A stretch of 64,000 nucleotides of DNA. Origin: Flagellimonas meridianipacifica. GTDB taxonomy: Bacteria > Bacteroidota > Bacteroidia > Flavobacteriales > Flavobacteriaceae. The stretch is from assembly GCF_003001695.1 (NCBI RefSeq), contig NZ_PVYX01000001.1, forward strand, positions 124,001-188,000, written 5' to 3'. The stretch's first letter is position 1. Each line of letters begins with the position of its first letter. Both the position numbers and the translations under genes were made by a program. The notes below the pieces were generated by a model. That model did no database searches. It worked only from the letters and a program-made list of their open reading frames with translations, and was not told the DNA's origin. Shown in pieces: positions 25,569 to 35,111 of the stretch.

Positions 25569-28100
25569 ATGAATAAAGAAATTCGTACGAAAGCACCTTT
25601 ATGTGCTGACCATTTTATTTTGCTTTGCATATTGTTCTTTCTCTCCGGTACTGCCGGCCTAATATTCCAGGTGATTTGGATGTACAGGCTGGGTCTTGTT
25701 TTCGGGAATGCGGCATATGCTACCGCCGCAACCTTGTCCGCTTTTTTTCTTGGGCTGGCACTTGGAGGATGGTTTTTAGGCCGTGCCTCTGCCAAATTTA
25801 GGAGGCCCCTTAAGATGTATGGACTTATGGAGCTGGGCGTTGCGTTGACGGCTTTGTTGTTTGTTCCGGGTCTGGAATTCTATGAAATGTACTATGCGGA
25901 GAGCATTTCTTTTTTAGGGAATTCAAAGGGGATTCTTTTGCCAATGAAATTTATTTTCTCGGCCTTACTGCTTATACTTCCCTCTTTTCTTATGGGAGGT
26001 ACTTTCCCAGTCCTGTCCCAGTACATTGGAAAAAATCGTACTCAACTTTCAAAACGAGGGACCGCTTTATATGCAGTAAATACAGTTGGGGCCGCCCTGG
26101 GTGCATTGCTGACCGGATTTTACCTCATTTTGGAGTATGGGGTAAGCTTTACATACTACCTGGCCGTGGCCCTGATGTTCTCCATAGGCCTTCTTGCCGT
26201 TGTTCTGGATAGCCTGTCAACACCTACCACCGTTGTTCGAAAAACATCAAGGACCTCCATAGCTCAGGGAAAATCTTTTGGAGGTCCGTCCAAACTGGGC
26301 AACCTCCAGTTTATCATAGTGGCCTTTTCATCAGGGGCACTAGCATTGTCGGCAGAAACATTATGGACCCAGATGTTTGCCCAAGTTTTGCAGAATTCGG
26401 TGTATTCCTTCGCTCTAATCCTTGTGGTGTTCCTTCTGGCGTTGGGGATGGGGGGCTTTTTATCACATCTACTGGTAAGGTCAAGAATGGGGTCAAACCG
26501 CGTTATAGTACTTCTATTGAGCATAGCAGCGGTATTCATCGGAATTTCCCCAACTATATTCAACCTTGCCACAAACGGACTTGAGTATGTAGCAATGGGC
26601 GCCTCTTGGAACACTTATGTATGGGCCGTTTTTAAATTGGCTCTTTTAGTTGTTTTGCCACCTACGGTTGTTTTGGGCGCAGTATTCCCTTTCTTGCTGA
26701 AAGCAGCTCCGGTTACCAATAGGCCGGCAGGGCGTATTGTAGGTGTGCTGGTGTTTTTCAATTCGCTGGGTAGCTTTGCCGGCCCAGCAATTGCGGGCTT
26801 TGTATTGCTCGATATCCTTGGACTGTGGAACAGTGTAAAGGTTATTGCCATTTTCTATGGCATCCTTGCTGTTTGGGTGTTTTTTTCTTTTTATGGCGAA
26901 AAGAAAAATGTTCGGTTGCTATTGCCGATTTTAATTGTGTCGGGGATACTTCTTTTGAAAAATCCTCCGTTGTTGCGATTGGAAACCGATGAAAAACTAT
27001 TGGATTCATGGCAATCCAGTGATGGAGTGGTTTCCATCGTACGTAAATCCAAAAATATTCAGATGCGTTTGGATAACTTTTATGTGCTTGGGGATTCGGA
27101 ATCGGTTTTGGTCGAACAAATGCAGGCCCATGTACCACTCATGATACATCCCGCCCCGAAAAAAGTGGCTTTCTTGGGTATGGGCACGGGAATTACCGCT
27201 GGGGCGGCACTTTACCATGATGTGGAAAAGGTCGTGGCCGTGGAATTGGTATCCAATGTCATTCCCGCTGCACAAGGCTATTTTTCACCTTGGGCCAATG
27301 GGCTCTTCCAAGATAGTCGGGCGAGCATAGTGGCCGACGACGGCAGAAATTTTCTTTTGGGCACCAAGGAACAGTTCGATGTCATTGTGGGCGACCTTTT
27401 TACCCCTTGGCATGCTGGCACGGGAAGTCTTTACTCCCTTGAGCATTTTGGGCAGGCAAAAAAGCGGTTGGGGGCCGGTGGGGTCTTTGCCCAATGGTTG
27501 CCCCTATACCAGCTTACCCCTGAAAACTTCTATACCATAGCCGCCACATTTGCGGCAGTTTTTCCCCATGTGACACTTTGGAGGGCCGATTTTTCCGCCA
27601 CCCGTGCAAGCATTGTGCTAATTGGCCAAGAAGCTGGTGTACAGTTGGACGAGGATACCCTACGCCGCAATATTGTGCATGTCACCGGGGGACAGGACAA
27701 TCAGGACAAAAGTCACATGGCCGGCCTATTTTATTTGGGCAACCTGAACAACATTGGAAACCGTTTATCCCATGTTGAACTGAACACCGATGACAGAAGG
27801 GCGATCGAATTTAAAGCCCCCATATTATCACAACAGGCCAATGCCGGGCGTGCAAACTATATCGTGGGCAAGGAGTTGGCAAACCTGTTTGTGGAGATTT
27901 CAGATAACTTTTCCCGTAATGACCCATATCTTTCGGGCCTACCAATTGACGAAATTAAATTTGTAGAAGTAGGGGCTCTATACTTTCGCTATCTTCAATA
28001 TATAGACCAGCGGAAAGATGTGATGGCAAAAAAAACATATGACAAGATACAAACATTGGCACCTGGCTTTTTAAAGAAGGATATAAAAGCCGGTGAATAA
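25569..28100 (+). CDS. fused MFS-type membrane / spermidine-synthase-like protein
   Basis: 843 residues. The first half (to about 470) has some twelve hydrophobic helices with GTAGLIFQVIWMYRLGLVFGN and GGTFPVLSQY, typical of the fused MFS/spermidine synthase group. Residues about 520-700 have the aminopropyltransferase-like Rossmann fold: FLGMGTGITAGAAL, an acidic VVAVELV, ADDGRNFLLG and FDVIVGDLFTPWHAG. In SpeE the last motif reads D-S-T-D-P; here the second Asp is missing, so ordinary spermidine synthesis is doubtful. Bounded by a terminator upstream and a convergent sigma gene downstream, it is a single-gene unit. Confidence 0.82.
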   Translation: MNKEIRTKAPLCADHFILLCILFFLSGTAGLIFQVIWMYRLGLVFGNAAYATAATLSAFFLGLALGGWFLGRASAKFRRPLKMYGLMELGVALTALLFVPGLEFYEMYYAESISFLGNSKGILLPMKFIFSALLLILPSFLMGGTFPVLSQYIGKNRTQLSKRGTALYAVNTVGAALGALLTGFYLILEYGVSFTYYLAVALMFSIGLLAVVLDSLSTPTTVVRKTSRTSIAQGKSFGGPSKLGNLQFIIVAFSSGALALSAETLWTQMFAQVLQNSVYSFALILVVFLLALGMGGFLSHLLVRSRMGSNRVIVLLLSIAAVFIGISPTIFNLATNGLEYVAMGASWNTYVWAVFKLALLVVLPPTVVLGAVFPFLLKAAPVTNRPAGRIVGVLVFFNSLGSFAGPAIAGFVLLDILGLWNSVKVIAIFYGILAVWVFFSFYGEKKNVRLLLPILIVSGILLLKNPPLLRLETDEKLLDSWQSSDGVVSIVRKSKNIQMRLDNFYVLGDSESVLVEQMQAHVPLMIHPAPKKVAFLGMGTGITAGAALYHDVEKVVAVELVSNVIPAAQGYFSPWANGLFQDSRASIVADDGRNFLLGTKEQFDVIVGDLFTPWHAGTGSLYSLEHFGQAKKRLGAGGVFAQWLPLYQLTPENFYTIAATFAAVFPHVTLWRADFSATRASIVLIGQEAGVQLDEDTLRRNIVHVTGGQDNQDKSHMAGLFYLGNLNNIGNRLSHVELNTDDRRAIEFKAPILSQQANAGRANYIVGKELANLFVEISDNFSRNDPYLSGLPIDEIKFVEVGALYFRYLQYIDQRKDVMAKKTYDKIQTLAPGFLKKDIKAGE

Positions 28101-28148
28101 CGGGTGACGAAGAAACTTGACGGACCCAACCAGTGCCCAAAAACCAGT

Positions 28149-28694
28149 TCAGGTTTTTTTCAAATGCTCCCTTAGCGTTTTAAAGGCATTGGATATATGA
28201 CCTTCCACCGTCTTAATTGAAATCTTCAAATATTGTGAAATCTCCTCATTCGTCAGGCCCTCCCTTTTGCTCAATATAAAAACCTCCTTGCACTTTTTCG
28301 GAAGGGTTTCTATTTCTTTTTTCATTTTTTCAATAGCTGATTCCAATTGCATGGTATCTTCTTGAAAAAAGGCATTTAAGGCAGTTGTGGAAAGGGTGTC
28401 CAAATAGTTCATTTCCTTCTTCTTTTTCCTATGGTGATTGACAAATTCGTGATAAATGGATTTGTATAAAAAGCTTTTTAAAGAAGTACTTATGTTAAGC
28501 ATGCCTTTTCTAGCCCATATGTTGAGAAACACATCTTGCAATAGATCTTCGGCAACAGATTTTTCCTTGGTAAGATTGAGCGCATATAGATATAGAACAG
28601 TGTAATATTTATGGACCAAAATTTCAAAGGCACGCCGATCCCCCTTATTAAGGCCAATAATCAAGTCATACTCGTCTCCATACTTTAAATTCAT
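28149..28694 (-). CDS. ECF sigma factor, Bacteroidota group (unit 2)
   Basis: 181 residues. Region 2 at about 20-88 (ILVHKYYTVLYLYALNL, AEDLLQDVFLNIWARK) and region 4 at about 118-178 (LPKKCKEVFILSKREGLTNEEIS, ISIKTVEGHISNAFKTL). Its divergent partner at 28812 is FecR. It is only moderately similar to the unit 1 factor, so this is a second, separately specific system rather than a fresh duplication. Confidence 0.93.
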   Translation of the reverse strand: MNLKYGDEYDLIIGLNKGDRRAFEILVHKYYTVLYLYALNLTKEKSVAEDLLQDVFLNIWARKGMLNISTSLKSFLYKSIYHEFVNHHRKKKKEMNYLDTLSTTALNAFFQEDTMQLESAIEKMKKEIETLPKKCKEVFILSKREGLTNEEISQYLKISIKTVEGHISNAFKTLREHLKKT

Positions 28695-28811
28695 ATACTC
28701 AAATAACAGAGTTTTTACAATATCCTAAATATTTATTAAAAAAACCAAGGGTACAAAACTATTTCCCCGTCTTACTATTGGATTCTATCTTTTAGCATTA
28801 AAATCTGTAAA

Positions 28812-29984
28812 ATGATTAATAAAAAAATCGAATCATTGATTTTTAAATATTTGAACGACACGGCCAGCACCGACGAACTTCGAATACTTAGCGACTGGGT
28901 CAAGGAAAACGAAGAGGAGTTTGCCGAATATATTCAGGTGAGCGCTCTGATTAAGGGCTCTTTTGAGTTGGACAATGCAAAAAAAGGGAAAGATGTTCTA
29001 ATTGAAGCAGTCAAACGAAAAAGCACTAAAGAATCTTACAGAAGGCGAACAACGCTCTTCTTCCGGTATGCGGCTTTGTTCGCTGTTATTTTTGGCCTAA
29101 TGTTTTTGTACGAGAACTCCGTTTCTGAAACAGGCCCTTCCCTTCGGACGATTTCAACTAGTACCGATGATAACATCAAATTAAAATTGAGCAATGGGGA
29201 GGTAAGGGTCATTTCAGCTCAATCAAAGGACAAGATCCTTACCCAAGGTGGAAAAGTTATCGGAACACAAAGGGGAAACACGATTCTTTATGAAGATTCC
29301 CAGGCACCAAAAAAACTTGATTACAATGAGTTGACGGTACCTTATGGAAAAATGTTCGAATTGGTTCTCTCCGACAAAACCAGGGTATACTTGAATGCGG
29401 GAAGCACACTTCGATATCCTGTCACCTTCATGGAGCAGGGCCCTAGAGAGGTGTTTTTAACGGGAGAGGCCTATTTTTCTGTTACCAAGGACAAGAAAAA
29501 GCCATTTGTAGTAAATGCGGACCAAATAAACATTGAGGTATTGGGTACTGAATTTAATGTATCAATCTACCCAGAGGATATGGCCATCAATACGGTTTTG
29601 GTGGAGGGTGCCGTAAAAGTATCGCGATCTGGTCATACCAGACCACCCTTGCTACTTGCCCCAAATCAAATGGCTGCCTATAACAAGGAAAAGCATATCA
29701 TGAGCGTGAGTGAGGTCGATACCGATATGTACACGGCCTGGAAGGACGGCATTCTGCTTTTCCGGGGTACCCCGTTCTCAAGTATCAAAAAGAAGCTAGA
29801 ACGCCATTTCAATGTTTCCATAGAAAACAATTATGGCTTTTTGGACACCCAAGTGTACACAGCCTCTTTTTATCGGGAAGAGGGCATAGAACAAATTTTA
29901 AAAGTCTTTCAGGAGGACACACCTTTTGAATATCAGATTGAAAACAATAGGATAATCATCAGTAAACCCCTATTAGTTAATTAA
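28812..29984 (+). CDS. FecR-family anti-sigma factor (unit 2)
   Basis: 390 residues with the same order as the unit 1 protein: helical sigma-binding segment, membrane helix at about 84-104 (FFRYAALFAVIFGLMFLY), FecR domain about 168-265 (VPYGKMFELVLSDKTRVYLNAGSTLRYP) and a C-terminal DUF4974-type domain (FSSIKKKLERHFNVSIENN). The 157-base gap to susC contains the antisense terminator hairpin at 30061-30090. Confidence 0.92.
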   Translation: MINKKIESLIFKYLNDTASTDELRILSDWVKENEEEFAEYIQVSALIKGSFELDNAKKGKDVLIEAVKRKSTKESYRRRTTLFFRYAALFAVIFGLMFLYENSVSETGPSLRTISTSTDDNIKLKLSNGEVRVISAQSKDKILTQGGKVIGTQRGNTILYEDSQAPKKLDYNELTVPYGKMFELVLSDKTRVYLNAGSTLRYPVTFMEQGPREVFLTGEAYFSVTKDKKKPFVVNADQINIEVLGTEFNVSIYPEDMAINTVLVEGAVKVSRSGHTRPPLLLAPNQMAAYNKEKHIMSVSEVDTDMYTAWKDGILLFRGTPFSSIKKKLERHFNVSIENNYGFLDTQVYTASFYREEGIEQILKVFQEDTPFEYQIENNRIIISKPLLVN

Positions 29985-30055
29985 AATTAATGGTAAACCT
30001 AAAATACAAAGGCCAATGAAATAAAGCATTCTTATTAAGCATGTGAATCGTCGTC

Positions 30056-30129
30056 AAAAAAATCGGAAAATGCGCCAACATTTCCCGATTGTAAGGTGAT
30101 TCAAATAAAATTATTGAACCACAAATAAA
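30056..30129 (-). ncRNA. candidate antisense sRNA between fecR and susC (unit 2)
   Basis: Minus-strand -7 box TAATTTTG (30142-30135) lies over the susC start codon. The terminator stem at 30061-30090 has arms AATCGGGAAATG and CATTTTCCGATT (12 pairs, one G-T), loop TTGGCG, and runs into seven T in total. The core TGTTRGCGCA of the loop is shared with the unit 1 element although the stems differ, which argues for selection on structure and loop. Predicted RNA about 74 bases. The -33 box is weak. Confidence 0.52.
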
Positions 30130-30141
30130 CTAATCAAAATT

Positions 30142-33100
30142 ATGAAAAAATTAGTGCCAGGTGCGCTTTTTGCACTAAAAAGAGCGCATAAATTTGACTT
30201 GAAAATGAAGATTACAACTTTTCTATTGGTCATATCACTGTTTAAAATTCATGCGAACACCTACTCCCAAAACACAAAAATAACGCTAAAGCAGGAAAAC
30301 GTATCACTTGAAAAGGTACTTGATAAAATCGAATCCTTATCGGAGTTCAAGTTCACTTATAACCACAGAAAAGTCGATGTCAACAGAAAAATATCGATCA
30401 ATGTAGACAAACAAACCATTTCCGAAATTTTAAAACAAGTGTTTTCGGGAACCCATGTCGATTATGTGGTCAGAAAAAAATATATCATCTTAAAAATTAA
30501 GAAGAACATAGACGTCCGGCCGCAAAAAAAGTCAATTGAACAACAAATAAAACAATTATCGGGAACGGTCACTGACAAGCAGGGGGTTCCCTTGGCTGGG
30601 GTAAATATTATAATCAAGGGCACTACAAAGGGCGCATCCACGAATTTTGATGGCAAATATAAGATAGCTGCCTCAACCGGGGATTTTTTGATCTTCTCAT
30701 ACATAGGCTTTCAGACAGTTGAGGTGCCCGTTGGTCAAGATGATGTCATCAACCTGGAGATGGTACCGAGTGCCAATCAATTAAATGAGGTAATCCTCAC
30801 GGCCATCGGGACGAGACAGCTCAAGGATGAAACAGGTGCAACGAGTTCTTCCGTAGAACCTGAGCGAATAGTAAAATCCGGGGAAACAGGGGTCATCAAT
30901 GCCCTCTCGGGAAAAGTTTCCGGTCTTCGTATTGCCAGACAAAACGGGGATCCCGGGGCAGGGGCCAATATACAGATCAGGGGAATAAACTCTATTGAAG
31001 GTGATAGCAACCCCTTAATTATTGTTGACGGTGTCCCTATTAGCAATGATTCTTTTGATGATGACGGTATAGGAGGCAGTACAAGTGTCACCCAGCAATC
31101 AAGATTGAACGACATCAACCAGAATGATATTGAAAATGTCCAGATTCTAAAAGGAGCTTCGGCTGCCGCTTTATGGGGTTCACGGGCGGCCAATGGCGTT
31201 ATTTTGATTACGACCAAGGGAGGATCTTTTAATAGACGGCCAACCTTTACATACAGTTCCACCTATTCAATTGATGACATATCGGTAAGGGTCCCCTTGC
31301 AGGACAAGTTTGGACAAGGCCGGGACGGTGTTCGGGCCTTGAACAGGACTGAATCATGGGGAGACCGCATAGCGGATCGAGCGGGAGGAGAAGATGACCT
31401 TGACACCAGTGGAGAGTATTTTGTTACTCCTTCAGGTGAACTTTATTATCCCATTGCCACCAAAAATTCAAGGCAAACTTTCATCGATGAGAATTTTGAT
31501 GCCGTATTTAGAAACGGTTCGTTTCTACAGCACGATTTTTCAGTTGCCGGAGGTGGGGAAAAAGCCTCCTATTTTTTTAGTTATGGCATCCTGGAACAGG
31601 ACGGGATTGTTAAAAATGCCGATTATAACCGTCAGAACATTAGATTGAACACCAAAGTAAATCTCACTGATTGGTTGGATATCAGGAATAATGTGGCCTA
31701 TACCTACACAAAATCCAACAGGATACGAGGAGGTGGAAGTATCACGGGTCTATACATTGGGCTCTTGAGAAATCCTGCGGACTTTGATATCCGTGGTCAC
31801 ATTGGGACCTATGTCGATGGAAATGGCGATGTTTTTCAGAACAGACAGCGATCTTATCGAAATCAGATTGGGGCCTCCAACAATGCAGGGTACAACAATC
31901 CATTATGGACAATATACGAGCAACGAAACGAGACCAGGGTAGACCGTTTTTTAATGACTCCAGAAATAAATATCCGGGCTTCAAACTGGCTTGACTTTAC
32001 CCTTCGTGGCGGATTGGACTATTATTCCGATGAAAGGTTGCAATTTTTGCCAATCAATACAGCAGGTGGGTCGCGATTTGGTGACATGCGTTCAACGGTG
32101 GCCGTAAGTAAGGAGTACAATTTTGACCTTCTTATGAAAACCAAGCATAATCTCACTCCGGACATAAATATGAACACAACATTGGGTTTTAACTTCAATA
32201 ACAGAAAAAGAGCGACATCATCCATAAGATTGACCCCATTTGTAGTGGATTCCAGACAACCTATATCAGATTTGAATCCGGACGATGCTTCCACAAGCTG
32301 GAGCAGGAATTTACGTCAAATCCGGACCAATAGAGGTTATGCGCTCATCAATTTTGGATTGTTCGAACAGTTGTTCGTCAATGCATCCGCCTCCTTAGAA
32401 GCATCTTCCACAATTGAAGGGGCCTTCTTTTATCCTTCAGTGGATATGGCATGGCAATTCAGCGACCTTTTTGAAAGTGATGAGCAGTTTTTTGGAAAGT
32501 TGAGGGCATCTTGGGGAAAGGTCGGGATCCAACCTGGGCCTTATCGTTTCGAGACGCTAGCAACCACCAATTTCCAAGATTTTGGTGGTGTTTTCGAGGT
32601 TTCGGATGTTCGCGGTAACCGCAATCTAAGGCCAGAAATAAAAACGGAATACGAGATTGGTGCAGACCTACGTTTTTTCGGAAACAAACTGAACCTCGGG
32701 GTGACCTATTATGAAAATGAAATAGATGACATTCTGTTCGAGGTCAAGACCAATCCCAGTTCGGGTTTCAACAACAGCTACAGAAATGCGGGTATCATAG
32801 AAAACAAAGGCTGGGAAATTGATCTCTTGGGCAAACTCATCGAAAAAGAGGATTTTTCACTATCATTCAATGCCAATTTTAATAACAACGAGAATTTGGT
32901 GGTAGATATCTTTGGGGCGGAGACGGTAGATATCGGGGGCACTTCAAAGGCTGTCAAAGGATTTCCAATGAGTTCGTTCTGGCTCCCTGCTTCGGTCTTG
33001 AACGAAGATGGAACCCGTGCACTGGATGAGAACGGGTTTCCTGAGGTGGATACCGAAAGAAGGGTCATAGGAGATCCCAATCCCGATTGGAGGGGCGGTG

Positions 33101-33651
33101 CCGGAATGCAACTGAACTTCAAGGGTTTTGACTTTAGCTTTCTCTTTGAACACTCACAGGGCGGAGATTTCATCAACCGTGGAAGAATCGTTATGTATGG
33201 GTTTGGCACCCATGCCGATGTGGGCAACGAAATCACCCTAACCGAGGATTTGGTAAATGTGAATGGTGATGTGTTCAGTGCCGGAACTACGGTGAGAGGC
33301 AATGTAGCCGATTTCGGAGCGGGCAACGTATTGCTCGATGAATACTTCTATAGAACACGTGGTGGGGGCCTTGGGTTCAACAAACTCAATGACCTGTACA
33401 TCGAGGATGCCACATGGACCAAACTCCGGAACGTTACTTTGGGATACACATTTGATAGAAATAGGTACAAAAACTTTCCTTTGAAGAGTTTGCGGGTATC
33501 CTTGACGGGAAGGGATCTTATCCTATGGACCGACATTATCGGATCAGACCCGGAAACCAGTTATTATGGCATCAGCAATGCGTCTGGCATGGACTATTTT
33601 ACGAACCCGTCGACACGTTCGGTTCTTTTTAACATAACTGCCACATTTTAA
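30142..33651 (+). CDS. SusC/RagA-type TonB-dependent receptor with STN domain (unit 2)
   Basis: 1169 residues: signal region to about 43 (HANTYSQ), STN domain about 47-118 (LEKVLDKIESLSEFKFTYNH), regulatory-like domain about 140-225 (PLAGVNIIIKGTTKGASTNFDG), TonB box LNEVILTAIG, plug (IQIRGINSIEGDSNPLIIVDGVP, NVQILKGASAAALWG) and a barrel ending NITATF. The start codon is supported by the conserved context also seen at 20856. It works with the SusD at 33677 and signals through the unit 2 FecR. Substrate unknown; the downstream HMA and peptide genes suggest metal chelates or peptides. Confidence 0.93.
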   Translation: MKKLVPGALFALKRAHKFDLKMKITTFLLVISLFKIHANTYSQNTKITLKQENVSLEKVLDKIESLSEFKFTYNHRKVDVNRKISINVDKQTISEILKQVFSGTHVDYVVRKKYIILKIKKNIDVRPQKKSIEQQIKQLSGTVTDKQGVPLAGVNIIIKGTTKGASTNFDGKYKIAASTGDFLIFSYIGFQTVEVPVGQDDVINLEMVPSANQLNEVILTAIGTRQLKDETGATSSSVEPERIVKSGETGVINALSGKVSGLRIARQNGDPGAGANIQIRGINSIEGDSNPLIIVDGVPISNDSFDDDGIGGSTSVTQQSRLNDINQNDIENVQILKGASAAALWGSRAANGVILITTKGGSFNRRPTFTYSSTYSIDDISVRVPLQDKFGQGRDGVRALNRTESWGDRIADRAGGEDDLDTSGEYFVTPSGELYYPIATKNSRQTFIDENFDAVFRNGSFLQHDFSVAGGGEKASYFFSYGILEQDGIVKNADYNRQNIRLNTKVNLTDWLDIRNNVAYTYTKSNRIRGGGSITGLYIGLLRNPADFDIRGHIGTYVDGNGDVFQNRQRSYRNQIGASNNAGYNNPLWTIYEQRNETRVDRFLMTPEINIRASNWLDFTLRGGLDYYSDERLQFLPINTAGGSRFGDMRSTVAVSKEYNFDLLMKTKHNLTPDINMNTTLGFNFNNRKRATSSIRLTPFVVDSRQPISDLNPDDASTSWSRNLRQIRTNRGYALINFGLFEQLFVNASASLEASSTIEGAFFYPSVDMAWQFSDLFESDEQFFGKLRASWGKVGIQPGPYRFETLATTNFQDFGGVFEVSDVRGNRNLRPEIKTEYEIGADLRFFGNKLNLGVTYYENEIDDILFEVKTNPSSGFNNSYRNAGIIENKGWEIDLLGKLIEKEDFSLSFNANFNNNENLVVDIFGAETVDIGGTSKAVKGFPMSSFWLPASVLNEDGTRALDENGFPEVDTERRVIGDPNPDWRGGAGMQLNFKGFDFSFLFEHSQGGDFINRGRIVMYGFGTHADVGNEITLTEDLVNVNGDVFSAGTTVRGNVADFGAGNVLLDEYFYRTRGGGLGFNKLNDLYIEDATWTKLRNVTLGYTFDRNRYKNFPLKSLRVSLTGRDLILWTDIIGSDPETSYYGISNASGMDYFTNPSTRSVLFNITATF

Positions 33652-33676
33652 TCCACCAACACTAAAACAGTACAAA

Positions 33677-35080
33677 ATGAAAAAAGTATATAACAAACAT
33701 GTCCTCTTGATACTAATTATCGGTTTTTTATTTGTTGGATGCGAAAAATTGGTAGACGATATCAACGAGAACCCGAACAACTTCACTTTGGACGAACTTG
33801 ACCCAGGTCTTTTTCTAAATGGGGCCGAGCTAAACTCCATAAACATATTATTAGGTTCGACCAGCCGAATGGCGGGCTATTGGTCCGGTCAGTTGATTGG
33901 TTTTGACCAAACAGAGTTGGAGCGATACAATTACAATGTAACCTTTACAGACTTTGATTGGGACGGCTATCAAGAGGTCGTTACTCCGTTACGGGAAATA
34001 AGGTCCCGTACCCCCGACAATAAACTATACCAAGGTATTACTGGGGTCTTGGAAGCACAGATTATCGGAAACTATGCCTCTATGTACGGGGATATTGTTT
34101 ATTCCAATGCCTTATTGGACATCGACAATCCCGAATTTGATGGCCAGGCCGAAGTATTCGATTCCTTACAGTCCCTATTGGATGACGCCATCAGCAACCT
34201 ATCCAACGTCACCCCGCAAGATGTGGTCTTGGAGGATTTTCTGTTCAATGGCAACGCTATGAAATGGCTGCAGTCCGCTTGGACCCTAAAGGCAAGGTTC
34301 TATATGCTTACCCGCCAATATGACCAAGCCTATGCAGCGGCACAGAACGGAATATCCCTGCAAGAAAACAGTATGATTTTTGTTCCCCTTGATCTAGAGG
34401 ATGTCACGAGCACGAAAAATAAGTTTTGGATCATACTGAACAATGCACCTAGCGTTGGAACGGGCAACAGTTACTTGATTCAACTCTTGGATACGAACAG
34501 CGGTATTTCGAGGAACAATGCAAAGACCGATGAAGCGGCCAGACTGTCATATTATCGGATAGATGAGACGAATCCCGATGGTAATTTGGGTATTGCCAAT
34601 GAGTTGGAGCCACAACCCTTGGTCACCTATGGAGAAAATCTGTTGATCCTGGCCGAGGCAGGTGCCCGTGCCCAAGGCTTCAATATTGGCTTGGGGCATT
34701 TAAATGCCTGGAGATCAGCATTGGGAACTGGAAATTTTTTCAATTCCAGTGTTGCGGGGGAACCCATTTTGTATGATGCATATACCGCTGCGGACTTCGC
34801 CCCAGGGGGTATGGAGAATGCTGACAGCATAGATTCAGATACAGCATTATTGAGAGAGATCATTGAGGAACGTTATGTTACGGGCTTCACAACATTTATG
34901 CCATTTGATGACGCCAGAAGACTGCGAACAGAGAACGAGGTGGCAGTGCCATTTCCCAATAATACCTCAACGGCCCCTGGCAGAGTGGAGCGGTTTTTAT
35001 ATCCCGAGGATGAAGTATTGGCCAATACCAGCGTGCCAGAGGACCCAGGTCTTTTTGTTCCAAATCCCATTAATCAATAA
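33677..35080 (+). CDS. SusD-like_2 family surface lipoprotein (unit 2)
   Basis: 467 residues with lipobox FLFVGC. The sequence around DINENPNNFTLDELDPGLFLNGAEL and MAGYWSGQLIG is characteristic of the SusD-like_2 group, distinct from the RagB/SusD type of unit 1. TPR-like helices lie at about 185-240 (KWLQSAWTLKARFYMLTRQYDQAYAAAQNG). It starts 25 bases after susC and is followed at 32 bases by the HMA gene without a visible terminator, so all three may share a message. Confidence 0.88.
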   Translation: MKKVYNKHVLLILIIGFLFVGCEKLVDDINENPNNFTLDELDPGLFLNGAELNSINILLGSTSRMAGYWSGQLIGFDQTELERYNYNVTFTDFDWDGYQEVVTPLREIRSRTPDNKLYQGITGVLEAQIIGNYASMYGDIVYSNALLDIDNPEFDGQAEVFDSLQSLLDDAISNLSNVTPQDVVLEDFLFNGNAMKWLQSAWTLKARFYMLTRQYDQAYAAAQNGISLQENSMIFVPLDLEDVTSTKNKFWIILNNAPSVGTGNSYLIQLLDTNSGISRNNAKTDEAARLSYYRIDETNPDGNLGIANELEPQPLVTYGENLLILAEAGARAQGFNIGLGHLNAWRSALGTGNFFNSSVAGEPILYDAYTAADFAPGGMENADSIDSDTALLREIIEERYVTGFTTFMPFDDARRLRTENEVAVPFPNNTSTAPGRVERFLYPEDEVLANTSVPEDPGLFVPNPINQ

Positions 35081-35111
35081 TAAATATCAATTTTCTTAAA
35101 ATTAAAATTAA

